A stretch of 64,000 nucleotides of DNA from Streptomyces sp. NBC_00483 (GCF_036013745.1 NZ_CP107880.1:2294001-2358000); one strand, 5' to 3'; positions 16,022-27,576 are shown, counted from the stretch's first letter. Translations and numbers: made by a program. Notes: generated by a model from the letters alone, not told the origin.

Positions 16022-17506
16022 TCACTTTTCTGCGTCTACGAGGCCCGCGTCCGGGGCGGCCAGGCGGGAGCGGCGCATCCCGTAACTGAAGTAGAACACG
16101 AGACCGACGGCCATCCAGACACCGAAGACGATCCAGGTGATAGCGGACAGGCTGCCCATCATCCACACACAGAGCGCGAAACCGATGATCGGCAGGACCG
16201 GCGACAGCGGCACGCGGAAGGTGCGCTTCATGTCCGGGCGGGTCCGGCGCAGCATGATCACGGCGATGTTGACCAGGGCGAACGCGAAGAGCGTGCCGAT
16301 GCTGGTGGCGTCGGCGAGCTGGCCGAGCGGAATGGCGGCCGCGAGCACACCGCAGAACAGGGACACGATGACCGTGTTGGCGCGCGGCGCCCCGGTCTTC
16401 GGGTGCACCTTCGAGAACACCTTGGGCACGAGGCCGTCGCGGGACATCGCGAACAGCACGCGGGTCTGCCCGTAGAGCACGGTGAGCACGACGGACGCGA
16501 TGGCGATCACCGCGCCGGCGGCGAGCACCGTGCCCCAGAAGGGCTGTCCCGTGACGTCCTTCATGATCGCGGCGAGCGTCGCCTCGGAGTCGGTGAAGTG
16601 CGTCCAGGGGCGGGCGCCCACGGCGACGGCGGCCACGAGGACGTACAGCGCGGTGACGATGATCAGCGACAGCATGATGGCGCGCGGCAGGTCGCGCTGC
16701 GGGTTCTTCGCCTCCTCACCGGCGGTGGAGGCGGCGTCGAAGCCGATGTACGAGAAGAAGAGCGTGGCACCCGCGGCGCTCACGCCCGCCATGCCGAGCG
16801 GCATGAAGTCCTCGTAGTTGCCGGACTTGAAGCCCATGAAGCCGATGACGCAGAAGAGGATCAGGGCCGCGATCTTCACGGCGACCATGATGGTGTTGGC
16901 CCGCGCGGACTCCTTGGCGCCGCCCAGCAGGAACACCATGGCGAGCATCACCACGATGAGCGCGGGCAGGTTGAAGATCCCGCCGTCACCGGGCGGCGCG
17001 GACAGCGCTGCCGGGATCGTGACGCCTATCGTCCCGTCGAGCAGCTCGTTGAGGTACTCGCCCCAGCCGACGGCCACCGCGGCGACCGAGACCCCGTACT
17101 CCAGGACCAGACACCAGCCGCACACCCAGGCGAGAAGTTCGCCCATCGTTGCGTACGCATACGAATAGGAGGAGCCGGCGACCGGGATGGTACCGGCCAG
17201 TTCGGCGTACGAGAGCGCCGAGAAGAGCGCGGTGAGACCGGCGATCACGAAGGACAGCGTGACGGCGGGACCGGCCTTCGGCACGGCCTCGCCGAGCACC
17301 ACGAAGATGCCGGTGCCGAGCGTGGCACCGATGCTGATCATGGTCAGCTGCCAGAGCCCGAGGGAGCGCCGCAGCGATCCGCCTTCGCCCTGGCCGCCCT
17401 CCGCGACCAGCAGATCTACCGGCTTGCGCCGCATCAGGCGGGCGCCGAGTCCCGCGGGCGCGGGAGCGGCTTGCGGGGTGCGCGGGGGTGCGCCGTGGTC
17501 GAGCAC
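16022..17506 (-). CDS. APC-family amino acid permease (cationic amino acid transporter-like)
   Basis: A 494-aa integral membrane protein with about 12 hydrophobic segments. It shows the APC signature ISIGATLGTGIFVVLG, the helix SSYSYAYATMGELLAW, FFSYIGFDAASTAGEEAKNP and LYGQTRVLFAMSRDGL, which are typical of the CAT subgroup. GTG start at 17506 with AAGGAG seven bases upstream; a longer in-frame start at 17578 lacks this. It heads the permease-Lrp pair and probably imports the amino acid degraded by the 2-monooxygenase pathway. Confidence 0.88.
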   Translation of the reverse strand: MLDHGAPPRTPQAAPAPAGLGARLMRRKPVDLLVAEGGQGEGGSLRRSLGLWQLTMISIGATLGTGIFVVLGEAVPKAGPAVTLSFVIAGLTALFSALSYAELAGTIPVAGSSYSYAYATMGELLAWVCGWCLVLEYGVSVAAVAVGWGEYLNELLDGTIGVTIPAALSAPPGDGGIFNLPALIVVMLAMVFLLGGAKESARANTIMVAVKIAALILFCVIGFMGFKSGNYEDFMPLGMAGVSAAGATLFFSYIGFDAASTAGEEAKNPQRDLPRAIMLSLIIVTALYVLVAAVAVGARPWTHFTDSEATLAAIMKDVTGQPFWGTVLAAGAVIAIASVVLTVLYGQTRVLFAMSRDGLVPKVFSKVHPKTGAPRANTVIVSLFCGVLAAAIPLGQLADATSIGTLFAFALVNIAVIMLRRTRPDMKRTFRVPLSPVLPIIGFALCVWMMGSLSAITWIVFGVWMAVGLVFYFSYGMRRSRLAAPDAGLVDAEK

Positions 17507-17686
17507 GGACTGGCTCCTTGATCGCTGCCGGGTGAGGTTGACCGCAGCGAGGGGGACGCGGCGGAGCACACCCGTCAAACGGGTCCCGCCGAGCAGGCCG
17601 AACCCCCGCCACGCAACGTACAGCGGATGACTCTAGAGGAGTTCTGTTCCCAGGAGTAATGCAGCAACCTTGCGCAGTCGCGCATG

Positions 17687-17746
17687 ATCGTTGCGCTACC
17701 TTCCCGGACGCGGACGATCGTTGCGCGGTCCGTTTGGTCCGTTGCG
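17687..17746. promoter_or_regulatory. Candidate Lrp/AsnC sites upstream of the APC permease
   Basis: Direct copies ATCGTTGCG (17687-17695), ATCGTTGCG (17717-17725) and TCCGTTGCG (17738-17746) are spaced 30 and 21 bp apart, near multiples of the helical turn. The core also occurs twice upstream of the amidase gene. This is consistent with binding by the Lrp-type regulator encoded between them. Confidence 0.6.
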
Positions 17747-17790
17747 CCCGGGTGTGCTCGGTTCGGTCTCCCCATGAGGCGAAAACGACG

Positions 17791-17824
17791 AACCCCGCGC
17801 CCCTCCGAAGAGGGACGCGGGGTT
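17791..17824. terminator. Intrinsic terminator hairpin after guaB1
   Basis: A perfect two-part stem, AACCCCGCG with CGCGGGGTT and CCCTC with GAGGG around a CGAA loop, lies 18 bp beyond the guaB1 stop. Confidence 0.85.
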
Positions 17825-17841
17825 CCAGGTACGTCGTGCTG

Positions 17842-19350
<1,509 letters not shown>

Positions 19351-19401
19351 TCATTTTCCCACGTCAGCCGAAGTCGAGTCTCCGGGCCGAACATCCCAAG
19401 G

Positions 19402-19710
19402 TCAGAGCCGATCCTTGGATGATCCTCCGAGCTCCACGCGGATCTGCGCGGCCGAGGCCTGTGCGAACACCTCACGGGCGGTCTCCCACTGGCCGGGCTC
19501 CCGCTCGGCGAACCCGGCCCACCCGCTCACGACCACGACGAGCGGCGCGCCCTCGGGGGCCTCGGGCAGCTGCCCCGGATCACCGAGGGCGTCGGCAAGG
19601 GCGTCCCAGTTCCGCCCGAACCACGACGGCAGCCCGAGCGCGGCGGCGCACCGGTCCATGAACCCGTCCTTGTCGACGACTCCATGAAGATCAATCCGCG
19701 GCACACCCAC
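19402..19710 (-). CDS. Barstar-family protein
   Basis: A 102-aa acidic protein with the barstar fold signature: PRIDLHGVVDKDGFMDRCAAAL, then LPSWFGRNWDALADAL, a Pro/Glu loop, and a central beta strand APLVVVVSGWAGF. Start chosen at the GTG at 19710 because GGGAGGGG lies just upstream. Barstar inhibits the secreted RNase barnase; many Streptomyces genomes carry several barstar-like genes. No barnase-like RNase is encoded in this window, so it is either an orphan immunity protein or has another role. Confidence 0.8.
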   Translation of the reverse strand: MGVPRIDLHGVVDKDGFMDRCAAALGLPSWFGRNWDALADALGDPGQLPEAPEGAPLVVVVSGWAGFAEREPGQWETAREVFAQASAAQIRVELGGSSKDRL

Positions 19711-19726
19711 CGACCCCTCCCGTTCA

Positions 19727-19800
19727 AGCCCCGCAGGGGGCACCTCCCAGCGTTAGCTGGGGGAGATTGAGGCGCGGGGCCCGGGGCAGAGCCCCGAGAC
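19727..19800. repeat. Dispersed terminator-like repeat, copy 2, with an internal hairpin insert
   Basis: CAAGCCCCGCAGG, a small hairpin (CTCCCAGCGTTAGCTGGGGG) and then GATTGAGGCGCGGGGCCCGG leading into GGGGCAGAGCCCCG. The second half is nearly identical to 24069-24104. Probably a factor-independent terminator for the SorC-type regulator gene. Confidence 0.75.
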
Positions 19801-19817
19801 GTCACGCACTCCGACCG

Positions 19818-20837
19818 TCACACACCATCCGGATCAGCCCGCTGCAACGCCGGCTTCGGCGCAGACCCGGCCGCCAACAGGAAATCGGCCGCAGCCGTGT
19901 CCGTGACCAGGCTGGTCACGAGCCCCGACCGCAGCACCGCGTCGATGGCGCCAGCCTTCCGCTGGCCACCCGCGATCGCCACGACCTCCGGTATCCGCCG
20001 AAGACGATCCGCCTCGACGGTGATGCACCGCTCCCCGAGGTCCCGCCCGACCCGCCGCCCCTGCGCATCGAACAGGTGCGCAGACATCTCCGCCGCGACA
20101 CCCAGGGACGCGTAGTGCGCGCGCTCCTCGTCGCTCAGCATGTCGTGCACGGTCGAGATGCCCGGCTCCCAGGAGCCGATGGACACACACGCGACGGTGA
20201 CCTTGTCGAAGTACTCGAAGGCGCGGGCGATCCCCGTCTGGTTGCGCAGCGCCCCCGCCGTCGCGGCGTCCGGCAGCAGCATCGGCGCGTAGATCGGGTG
20301 CGCGTCGCCGCCCGACACCTGCGCCGCACGCCGCACGGCCTCCACGGAGCCGCGCTCCGCGGTCCCCGCGTCGTACACGCCCGTCAACTGCACCACGGTG
20401 CACGGCGGAAGCCGGTCGAGGGCGGCCGCCATGTGGATGGTGGAGCGGCCCCACGCGAGGCCGAGCACATCGCCCTCGGTGACCAGCTCGCCGAGCAGAT
20501 CGGCGGCGACCTCGCCCAGGTTCTCCGGGTCGGAGGAGTCGTCGATCTCGGCGGGCGACTCGACCACGACCGCGTGCCGCAGGCCGTAGCGGGCCCGCAG
20601 CGCGTCGGAACGCTCCGCGTCCAGCTCGGCAGGGACCCGGATCTCGATGCGTACGAGATCCCGCTCGAGGGCGGTCTCGAGGACCCGTGCCACCTTGAAG
20701 CGGCTCACGCCGAACTCCTCGGCGATCTGGATCTTGGACTTGCCCTCGAGGTAGAAGCGACGGGCCATGGCCGCCGCCTGCACCAGCTCCGCGGGTCCCA
20801 TCCGCAGGGCCGCCCGTCCCGCCGATGATGCGGACAC
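19818..20837 (-). CDS. SorC/DeoR-type sugar-binding transcriptional regulator
   Basis: A 339-aa protein with an N-terminal HTH (about residues 15-55; RRFYLEGKSKIQIAEEFGVS, RFKVARVLE) and a large C-terminal sugar-phosphate-binding domain (about 70-330; GLAWGRSTIHMAAAL, VSIGSWEPGIST). GTG start at 20837 with GAGGAG. SorC proteins bind phosphorylated sugars and often regulate the neighbouring sugar gene. Here the neighbour is rpe, about 175 bp upstream on the same strand, so pentose-phosphate control is plausible. Two direct repeats at 20850-20884 may be its operator. Confidence 0.85.
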   Translation of the reverse strand: MSASSAGRAALRMGPAELVQAAAMARRFYLEGKSKIQIAEEFGVSRFKVARVLETALERDLVRIEIRVPAELDAERSDALRARYGLRHAVVVESPAEIDDSSDPENLGEVAADLLGELVTEGDVLGLAWGRSTIHMAAALDRLPPCTVVQLTGVYDAGTAERGSVEAVRRAAQVSGGDAHPIYAPMLLPDAATAGALRNQTGIARAFEYFDKVTVACVSIGSWEPGISTVHDMLSDEERAHYASLGVAAEMSAHLFDAQGRRVGRDLGERCITVEADRLRRIPEVVAIAGGQRKAGAIDAVLRSGLVTSLVTDTAAADFLLAAGSAPKPALQRADPDGV

Positions 20838-20849
20838 GGCGTTCTCCTC

Positions 20850-20884
20850 ACTTCTTTTACGTCACGAAACTTCTTTTACGTCAT
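20850..20884. promoter_or_regulatory. Direct repeats upstream of the SorC-type gene (candidate operator)
   Basis: ACTTCTTTTACGTCAC (20850-20865) and ACTTCTTTTACGTCAT (20869-20884) are 19 bp apart, overlapping or just upstream of the ribosome binding site of the SorC-type gene. Their T-rich character stands out in this GC-rich DNA. Confidence 0.5.
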
Positions 20885-21011
20885 GAGATCGACTGCTGCT
20901 CACGAATCGGCTCACGGACCATCTGCTGTTCACAACCTGGATACGTCGTTCATCCTTGCAGATCCGACGCGGTTGATCAGCCCCGATGGACGTCGTTCAC
21001 GTACCGGTGGC

Positions 21012-21698
21012 TCAGTGGTCGCACGCCCAGCCCGCGGACGCCGTGGCGCCCTCCGCCTGGGTGCGCAGTGCACGTACCGCCTCCGCCGGATCCTTCGCCC
21101 CGTAGACGGCCGAACCGGCTACGAAGACGTCGGCGCCCGCCTCGGCGCACCGCTCGATCGTCGCGGCGGACACTCCGCCGTCGACCTGCAGCCACAGCTC
21201 CAGACCGTGCTTCCCGATCAGCTCACGGGTGCGGCGGATCTTGGGCAGCATGATGTCCAGGAACGCCTGCCCGCCGAATCCCGGCTCAACCGTCATGATC
21301 AACAGCATGTCGAGCTCGGGGAGCAGATCCTCGTACGGCTCGATCGGCGTCGCCGGCTTCAGGGCCATCGAGGCGCGGGCGCCCTTGGCGCGGATCTCAC
21401 GCGCGAGCCGGACGGGGGCTGCGGCCGCCTCCGCGTGGAAGGTGACGGACCCGGCACCCGCTTCGACGTACTGAGGGGCCCAGCGATCGGGGTCCTCGAT
21501 CATCAGATGGCAGTCCAGCGGGGTGTCCGTCGCGCGCGCCAGCGACTCTACGACCGGAACCCCGAGGGTCAGGTTCGGGACGAAGTGGTTGTCCATGACG
21601 TCGACATGGAGCCAATCGGCGCCTTCGGCGGCCTTTGCCTCGTCGGCAAGGCGGGCGAAGTCCGCGGACAGGATGCTGGGGTTGATCTGCACGGCCAT
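21012..21698 (-). CDS. rpe: Ribulose-phosphate 3-epimerase
   Basis: A 228-aa TIM-barrel enzyme of the pentose phosphate pathway that interconverts ribulose 5-phosphate and xylulose 5-phosphate. Family motifs are [28 protein letters not shown] (metal ligands), [24 protein letters not shown] and [22 protein letters not shown] at 21698 chosen because [14 protein letters not shown] is the usual start; upstream sequence is intergenic. The SorC-type regulator follows on the same strand. Confidence 0.95.
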   Translation of the reverse strand: MAVQINPSILSADFARLADEAKAAEGADWLHVDVMDNHFVPNLTLGVPVVESLARATDTPLDCHLMIEDPDRWAPQYVEAGAGSVTFHAEAAAAPVRLAREIRAKGARASMALKPATPIEPYEDLLPELDMLLIMTVEPGFGGQAFLDIMLPKIRRTRELIGKHGLELWLQVDGGVSAATIERCAEAGADVFVAGSAVYGAKDPAEAVRALRTQAEGATASAGWACDH

Positions 21699-21858
21699 GA
21701 CCCAAGCGTGCCATGCCCGGCGCCGGTTGCCCGCCTCGGTCCGGACCAAGCCCTGAGACCGATACCGAGCCGTGCCCGCCCGTGCCATTCTGGGCGGCTC
21801 GCAGCGGGGGTCGGCGGTTGGCCCCCGGAGTACCGCGCACGACGCAGCGGGGGACGCC

Positions 21859-24072
21859 ATGGCGGACGTACAGAGCACTGTGAGCACGGCGCCCGGGCGC
21901 CGTGGAGTGGCGCGGCTCGTGTGCGGGCGGCGCAGCAAGTGGCTGGTGCTCCTGCTGTGGCTCGTCGTCCTCGTGGGCAGCGCTCCGCTCGCCCAGAAAC
22001 TCACCGACGCACAGGACAACGACGCGCAGTCCTGGCTGCCGGGCTCCGCCGAGTCCACCCAAGTCCTCGACATCTCCAAGGAATTCAGGCCGGAGACCAT
22101 CCCCGCCGTGGTGATCTACGCGCGCGAGGGCGGGCTCACCGTCGCGGACCGCGCCCGGATCGCCAAGGACGTCGCCCAGATCAAGCAGCTGAGCGCGCAC
22201 GGGGTACGGGGCACGGAGACCCGCGGCCCCGTCCTCGACAAGAGGCCGGGCCCGTCGGCGGCCCAGGTCTACGTCCCGGTCACGATGGACGCCTCGGGCT
22301 TCGAGCGGATCACCCCCGCCGTGGACTCCATCCGCGACGCGACCGGCACGTCCGTGGGCGATCTGAAGATCCACATCACGGGTCCCGGCGGCACCTCGGC
22401 GGACTTCTCCGAGGCCTTCTCCGGCATCGACTCGACGCTGCTGCTCTCCGCGCTCGGCATCGTCATCGTCATCCTGCTGTTCACGTACCGCAGCCCGTCC
22501 CTGCTGCTCGTACCGGTACTGAGCGTGGTGGCGGCGCTCTTCACCGCGCAGGCGCTGATCTATCTCCTCGCGGAGAACGCGGGGCTCACCGTGAACGGGC
22601 AGAGCGCGGGCATCCTCACCGTCCTCGTGTTCGGCGCGGGGACGGACTACGCGCTGCTGCTCGTCGCCCGATACAGGGAAGAGCTCCGCCGCCACGAGGA
22701 TCGGCACGAGGCGATGGCGCTCGCCCTGCACCGGGCGGGCCCGGCAGTCCTGGCCTCCGGCGCCACCGTGGTGCTCAGCATGCTGATGCTGCTCACCGCC
22801 GAGATGAACTCGACGCGGGGGCTCGGCCCGGTCGCCGCGATCGGGGTCGCCGTCGCCCTGCTCGCGATGCTGACCCTGTTCCCCGCCCTGCTCGTGATCT
22901 TCGGCCGCTGGATCTTCTGGCCGCTGATCCCGCACATGGGCAGCGCGGAACCCACCGAGCGCGGCGTGTGGGCGCGCACCGGGCAGCGGATCGCGCGCCG
23001 TCCGCGGATGATCTGGACCGTGACGGCCCTGGCGCTCGCCGTGCTCTCCCTCGGGCTGATGCAGCTGAAGGCGGAAGGCATCAGCAACGCCGACTCGTTC
23101 ACCGACAAACCCGACTCGATCGTGGGACAGGAAGTCTCGGCGGAGTACTTCCCCGCGGGCGCCGGCGACCCGCTCGTCATCGTCGCGAACCAGGGGCAGG
23201 GCCTGGAGGTGCGCCGCGCCGTCGCCGCGACGGACGGCGTCGTACGAGGCAGCATCGGCGTCCCGCCGAACACCAAACCCGCGGCCGACGGCCGGGTCCT
23301 GTTCGAGGCGACGACGACCGCGCCCGCCGACAGCCAGGCCGCCAAGGACACGGTGGACCGGGTGCGCGACGCGGTGCACGCGGTGGACGGGGCGGATGCC
23401 AAGGTGGGCGGCGGCACGGCGGCGCTGCTCGACATGGACCGGGCGACGGCGCACGACAACAAGCTGGTGATCCCGCTCGTTCTGGTGGTCGTCCTGCTGA
23501 TCCTGTGCCTGCTCCTACGGGCCCTGGTGGCGCCCCTGTTGCTGATCGGGACGGTCGTCCTGTCCTTCGCGGCGGCCCTCGGCATCAGCGCGCTCGCCTT
23601 CCGCCACCTCTTCGACTACGCGGGCGAATCGACGGACTTCCCGCTCTTCGTCTTCGTGTTCCTGGTGGCGCTCGGCATCGACTACAACATCTTCCTCACG
23701 ACCCGCATCCGTGAGGAGGCCGCGCGCCAGGGCACACGCCCCGGCGTCGTCACGGGCCTGGCCGCGACCGGCGCGGTGATCACGTCGGCGGGCCTGGTCC
23801 TCGCGGGCACCTTCGCGGCCCTCGGCACGCTCCCCATGGTCGCCTTCGCCGAAATCGGCTTCGCGGTGGCGATCGGCGTACTCCTGGACACATTCGTGGT
23901 CAGGTCGGTCCTGGTGACAGCCCTGTTCCTGGACGTGGGCCCAAAGGTCTGGTGGCCACACGCGCTGTCCCGGTCGAGTGCTCCCCAATCAACCCCGCCC
24001 GAGCCCAAATCAAGCGAGCCCGGACACCAATCAGGCTCGGCCGAGCCCAAATCAAGCCCCGCCGGCGATTGA
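21859..24072 (+). CDS. MMPL-family RND transporter
   Basis: A 737-aa protein with two sets of membrane segments and two large extracytoplasmic domains in the MMPL layout. Recognisable parts are [16 protein letters not shown] (TM1), [18 protein letters not shown] and the repeat-half equivalent [21 protein letters not shown] start at 21859 after GGGGGA. Actinobacterial MMPL proteins export lipids, siderophores or drugs; the substrate is unknown. The last about 25 residues are a Pro/Ser/Lys tail, and the stop codon belongs to the dispersed repeat at 24052-24104, so the C-terminus looks extended into repeat DNA. Confidence 0.88.
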   Translation: MADVQSTVSTAPGRRGVARLVCGRRSKWLVLLLWLVVLVGSAPLAQKLTDAQDNDAQSWLPGSAESTQVLDISKEFRPETIPAVVIYAREGGLTVADRARIAKDVAQIKQLSAHGVRGTETRGPVLDKRPGPSAAQVYVPVTMDASGFERITPAVDSIRDATGTSVGDLKIHITGPGGTSADFSEAFSGIDSTLLLSALGIVIVILLFTYRSPSLLLVPVLSVVAALFTAQALIYLLAENAGLTVNGQSAGILTVLVFGAGTDYALLLVARYREELRRHEDRHEAMALALHRAGPAVLASGATVVLSMLMLLTAEMNSTRGLGPVAAIGVAVALLAMLTLFPALLVIFGRWIFWPLIPHMGSAEPTERGVWARTGQRIARRPRMIWTVTALALAVLSLGLMQLKAEGISNADSFTDKPDSIVGQEVSAEYFPAGAGDPLVIVANQGQGLEVRRAVAATDGVVRGSIGVPPNTKPAADGRVLFEATTTAPADSQAAKDTVDRVRDAVHAVDGADAKVGGGTAALLDMDRATAHDNKLVIPLVLVVVLLILCLLLRALVAPLLLIGTVVLSFAAALGISALAFRHLFDYAGESTDFPLFVFVFLVALGIDYNIFLTTRIREEAARQGTRPGVVTGLAATGAVITSAGLVLAGTFAALGTLPMVAFAEIGFAVAIGVLLDTFVVRSVLVTALFLDVGPKVWWPHALSRSSAPQSTPPEPKSSEPGHQSGSAEPKSSPAGD

Positions 24073-24104
24073 GGCGCGGGGCCCGGGGCAGAGCCCCGCG
24101 ACCC
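24052..24104. repeat. Dispersed terminator-like repeat, copy 3, overlapping the MMPL stop
   Basis: AATCAAGCCCCGCCGGCGAT then TGAGGCGCGGGGCCCGGGGC and AGAGCCCCG. The TGA within GATTGAG is the in-frame stop of the MMPL gene. The hairpin would terminate MMPL transcripts and lies 26 bp from the convergent rsmB stop. Confidence 0.75.
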
Positions 24105-24129
24105 CAGCGCCGCACGACCGCAACAAGAC

Positions 24130-25560
24130 CTACGCGGTACGCCGAATCAACGCCAAATACATCGCGTCGGTCCCATGCAGATGGGGCCAGAGCTGCACAT
24201 CCGGCCCCTCCCCAAGCCCCGGCACACCTTCCAACAGAGGCCGCGCATCAATGAGTTCGGCCCCGCCGACCCCCTTCAGCACGTCCTCGACGACCGCCCG
24301 CGTCTCCGCGAGATGCGGCGAGCACGTCGCGTACCCCACGACACCCCCCACCCGCACGGACTCGAGCGCCTTGCGCAGCAAGCCCCGCTGCAGCGGAGCG
24401 AACCCCTCCAGGTCCTCGGGACGCCGCCGCCACCGCGCCTCGGGGCGCCGCCGCAGCGCGCCAAGCCCGGTGCAGGGCACGTCCATCAGGATCCGGTCGA
24501 ACGTCCCGGGCCCCCACGGCGGCCGCGTCCCGTCCGCGGCGATCACCTGGTAGGGCCCCGGGTTCCCGGCCAGCGCCTTCGCGACGAGCCCGGCCCGGTG
24601 CGGCTGCTTCTCCGACGCGAGCAGCGTCGCGCCGCGCTCGGCGGCGAGACCGGCGAGCATCGCCGCCTTGCCGCCGGGGCCCGCGCAACCGTCGAGCCAC
24701 TTCTCGTCACGGCCCTCGACCGGAGCGTTCGCCAGTGCGATGGCCACCAGCTGACTGCCCTCGTCCTGCACACCGGCCCGCCCCGACTTCACGATGTCGA
24801 ACGAGCCGGGTTCGCCACCCTCGGCGAGCCGCACGGCGTACGGCGACCAGCGCCCCGGAAGCCCCGACTCCTCGCCCACCTCGGCGAGTACGGCCTCGGC
24901 CGTGGTCCGCCCCGGGCGCGCCACGAGCGTGACCTCGGGCCGCTCGTTGTCGGCCTCCAGCAGATCCTCGATCCCGGCACGGCCGCCGCCCAGCGAGTCC
25001 CACAAGGCGGAGACGACCCATCGCGGATGCGAATGCACCACGGACAGATGGTCGTCGGGATCCTCGTCGTACGGCGGCGCGACGCGCTCGACCCACGCGT
25101 CGAGATCGTGCTGCGAGACCTTCCGCAGCACGGCGTTGACGAACTTGGCCCGCCCGTCACCGAGCACGACGCGCGCCAGCTCGACCGACGCGGACACGGC
25201 GGCGTGCGTCGGGATCCGCGTCCCGAGCAGCTGATGCACGCCAAGGTTCAGGACGTCCAGAACCGGCGGATCGACCTCGCGCAGCGGCCGGTCGATACAG
25301 GCCGCCACGATCGCGTCGTACGTCCCCTGCCTGCGCAGCGTCCCGTACACGAGCTCGGTCGCGAGCGCGGCGTCGCGCCCGTCGAAGTCGCCCTTCTCGC
25401 GGGCCTTGCGCAGCAGCGGCGGCAGCACGAGGTTCGCGTACGCGTCCCGCTCGTCCACCGCGCGCAACGCCTCGAAGGCGAGGATGCGCACGGGGTCCTT
25501 CTTGGGACGACGGTGGGGTTTGCCGGGCTTACGAGGGGGCCGGCCGGGCTGGTCGCTCAA
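24130..25560 (-). CDS. rsmB: 16S rRNA cytosine-C5 methyltransferase RsmB
   Basis: A 476-aa protein with an N-terminal NusB-like RNA-binding domain (about residues 25-165) and a C-terminal SAM-dependent methyltransferase domain (about 180-475). Motifs are LDGCAGPGGKAAMLAGL (SAM binding), DVPCTGLGALRRRPEARW (the PC motif with one catalytic Cys) and GYATCSPH (the second Cys). TTG start at 25560 with GGAG upstream. It methylates C967-type positions of 16S rRNA. It lies about 105 bp downstream of fmt on the same strand, as in many bacteria. Confidence 0.93.
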   Translation of the reverse strand: MSDQPGRPPRKPGKPHRRPKKDPVRILAFEALRAVDERDAYANLVLPPLLRKAREKGDFDGRDAALATELVYGTLRRQGTYDAIVAACIDRPLREVDPPVLDVLNLGVHQLLGTRIPTHAAVSASVELARVVLGDGRAKFVNAVLRKVSQHDLDAWVERVAPPYDEDPDDHLSVVHSHPRWVVSALWDSLGGGRAGIEDLLEADNERPEVTLVARPGRTTAEAVLAEVGEESGLPGRWSPYAVRLAEGGEPGSFDIVKSGRAGVQDEGSQLVAIALANAPVEGRDEKWLDGCAGPGGKAAMLAGLAAERGATLLASEKQPHRAGLVAKALAGNPGPYQVIAADGTRPPWGPGTFDRILMDVPCTGLGALRRRPEARWRRRPEDLEGFAPLQRGLLRKALESVRVGGVVGYATCSPHLAETRAVVEDVLKGVGGAELIDARPLLEGVPGLGEGPDVQLWPHLHGTDAMYLALIRRTA

Positions 25561-25665
25561 AGGTGCTCCGCTGCTGGGATCGTACGGGCGCTACGCACGG
25601 GTCGTACGCCGGGATGAACCCTCCCAGGGTACGTCCCGGCGCCGACAGCGGTCCTCGTGGGCCCG

Positions 25666-26595
25666 TCAGCCCAGGGTCTCCCCCGCGGCGATCCGGGTGC
25701 CCCGCGCCCAGTCCGCCGCGGCCATCGGCTTCTTGCCCTGCGCCTGCACCCAGAGCAGCTCGACGGCGTGCGAACCGGTGCCCACGTAGAGGTTCTTCTT
25801 GCCCGCGCCGATCTCACCCGGCGCGAGGTCGGTCCGGTCGGGCGCGAGGACGGCCGTGCGCACCTTGAGCCGCTCGCCGCGGAACTCGGTCCAGGCACCC
25901 GGCGCGGGCGTGCAGCCGCGGACGACCCGGTCGACCCGCAGGGCCGGCGCGCTCCAGTCGATACGGGCGTCCTCCACGGTGATCTTCGGCGCGAGGGTGA
26001 CGCCGTCGGCGGGCTGCGGCACGGCCTCGATCGTGCCGTCCTCGATCCCGTCCATCGTCGCGGAGAGCAGCCCGGCGCCCGCGAACGCGAGCCGGGTCAG
26101 CAGGTCACCGCTGGTGTCGGTGGCACGGACCGCCTCGGTCACCGTCCCGTACACGGGCCCGGAGTCGAGCCCCTCCTCGATGAGGAACGTGGACGCGCCA
26201 GTGATCTCGTCACCCGCCATCACCGCGTGCTGCACGGGCGCGGCGCCACGCCACGCGGGCAGCAGCGAGAAGTGCAGATTGACCCAGCCGCGGGCGGGCA
26301 CGTCGAGCGCGATCTTCGGGAGCAGCGCCCCGTACGCGACGACCGGGCAGCAGTCGGGAGCGATCTCCCGCAGCCTCGCCAGGAACTCCTCGTCGCGCGG
26401 CTTGGCCGGCTTGAGCACCTCGATGCCGGCCTCCTCGGCCCGCTGGGCGACCGGGCTCGCGACCAGTCGACGGCCGCGCCCCGCCGGTGCGTCGGGCCGG
26501 GTGACGACCGCGGCGACCTCGTGCCGGTCGGAGGCGATCAGGGCGTCCAGGGCGGGAACGGCGACCTCGGGGGTGCCTGCGAAGACGAGCTTCAT
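25666..26595 (-). CDS. fmt: Methionyl-tRNA formyltransferase
   Basis: A 309-aa enzyme that formylates initiator Met-tRNA using 10-formyl-THF. Motifs are [16 protein letters not shown] at the start, [18 protein letters not shown] with the catalytic His region, [13 protein letters not shown] with the catalytic Asp, and a C-terminal OB-type domain. ATG at 26595 chosen because [10 protein letters not shown] is the usual start. rsmB follows on the same strand. A strong hairpin lies 76-101 bp upstream of the start. Confidence 0.95.
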   Translation of the reverse strand: MKLVFAGTPEVAVPALDALIASDRHEVAAVVTRPDAPAGRGRRLVASPVAQRAEEAGIEVLKPAKPRDEEFLARLREIAPDCCPVVAYGALLPKIALDVPARGWVNLHFSLLPAWRGAAPVQHAVMAGDEITGASTFLIEEGLDSGPVYGTVTEAVRATDTSGDLLTRLAFAGAGLLSATMDGIEDGTIEAVPQPADGVTLAPKITVEDARIDWSAPALRVDRVVRGCTPAPGAWTEFRGERLKVRTAVLAPDRTDLAPGEIGAGKKNLYVGTGSHAVELLWVQAQGKKPMAAADWARGTRIAAGETLG

Positions 26596-26670
26596 CGGTG
26601 GCGTACAGCCTCTCGGGGCAGGGTCACGGGCAGCGCACCAGTCTATGGGCGTCGTGCGGCGGGCGCGTAC

Positions 26671-26696
26671 GGGGCGCACGTCCTGACGTGCGCCCC
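26671..26696. other. Perfect hairpin between divergent genes
   Basis: GGGGCGCACGT and ACGTGCGCCCC form an 11-bp perfect stem with a 4-base loop. It lies upstream of fmt and of the divergent gene at 26877, not behind either, so it is not an ordinary terminator of a neighbouring gene. It may lie in the fmt leader. Confidence 0.7.
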
Positions 26697-26765
26697 TCGC
26701 ATATGCGGATGCGCCCGAACAGCGTGACCCCACACCGGATGGCGCGTTGGTCAAGAAAGAGTTGA

Positions 26766-27452
<687 letters not shown>

Positions 27453-27466
27453 GCGGCCGCGCCACC

Positions 27467-27514
27467 TGCCGCTGCCTCCCCGTACGCGACCTGTCGTACG
27501 CGGAGGCAGCGGCA
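27467..27514. terminator. Bidirectional terminator between convergent genes
   Basis: TGCCGCTGCCTCC pairs with GGAGGCAGCGGCA, and an inner GTACGCGA/TCGTACGC stem surrounds a small loop. It lies between the stop of the HTH-like gene and the stop of priA and can serve both. Confidence 0.85.
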
Positions 27515-27576
27515 TGTGACTGCGGCGTCGATCGTGCCGCGCATCGAGAGCGACCGGGCGCCGGCCGCCGCCCCTC

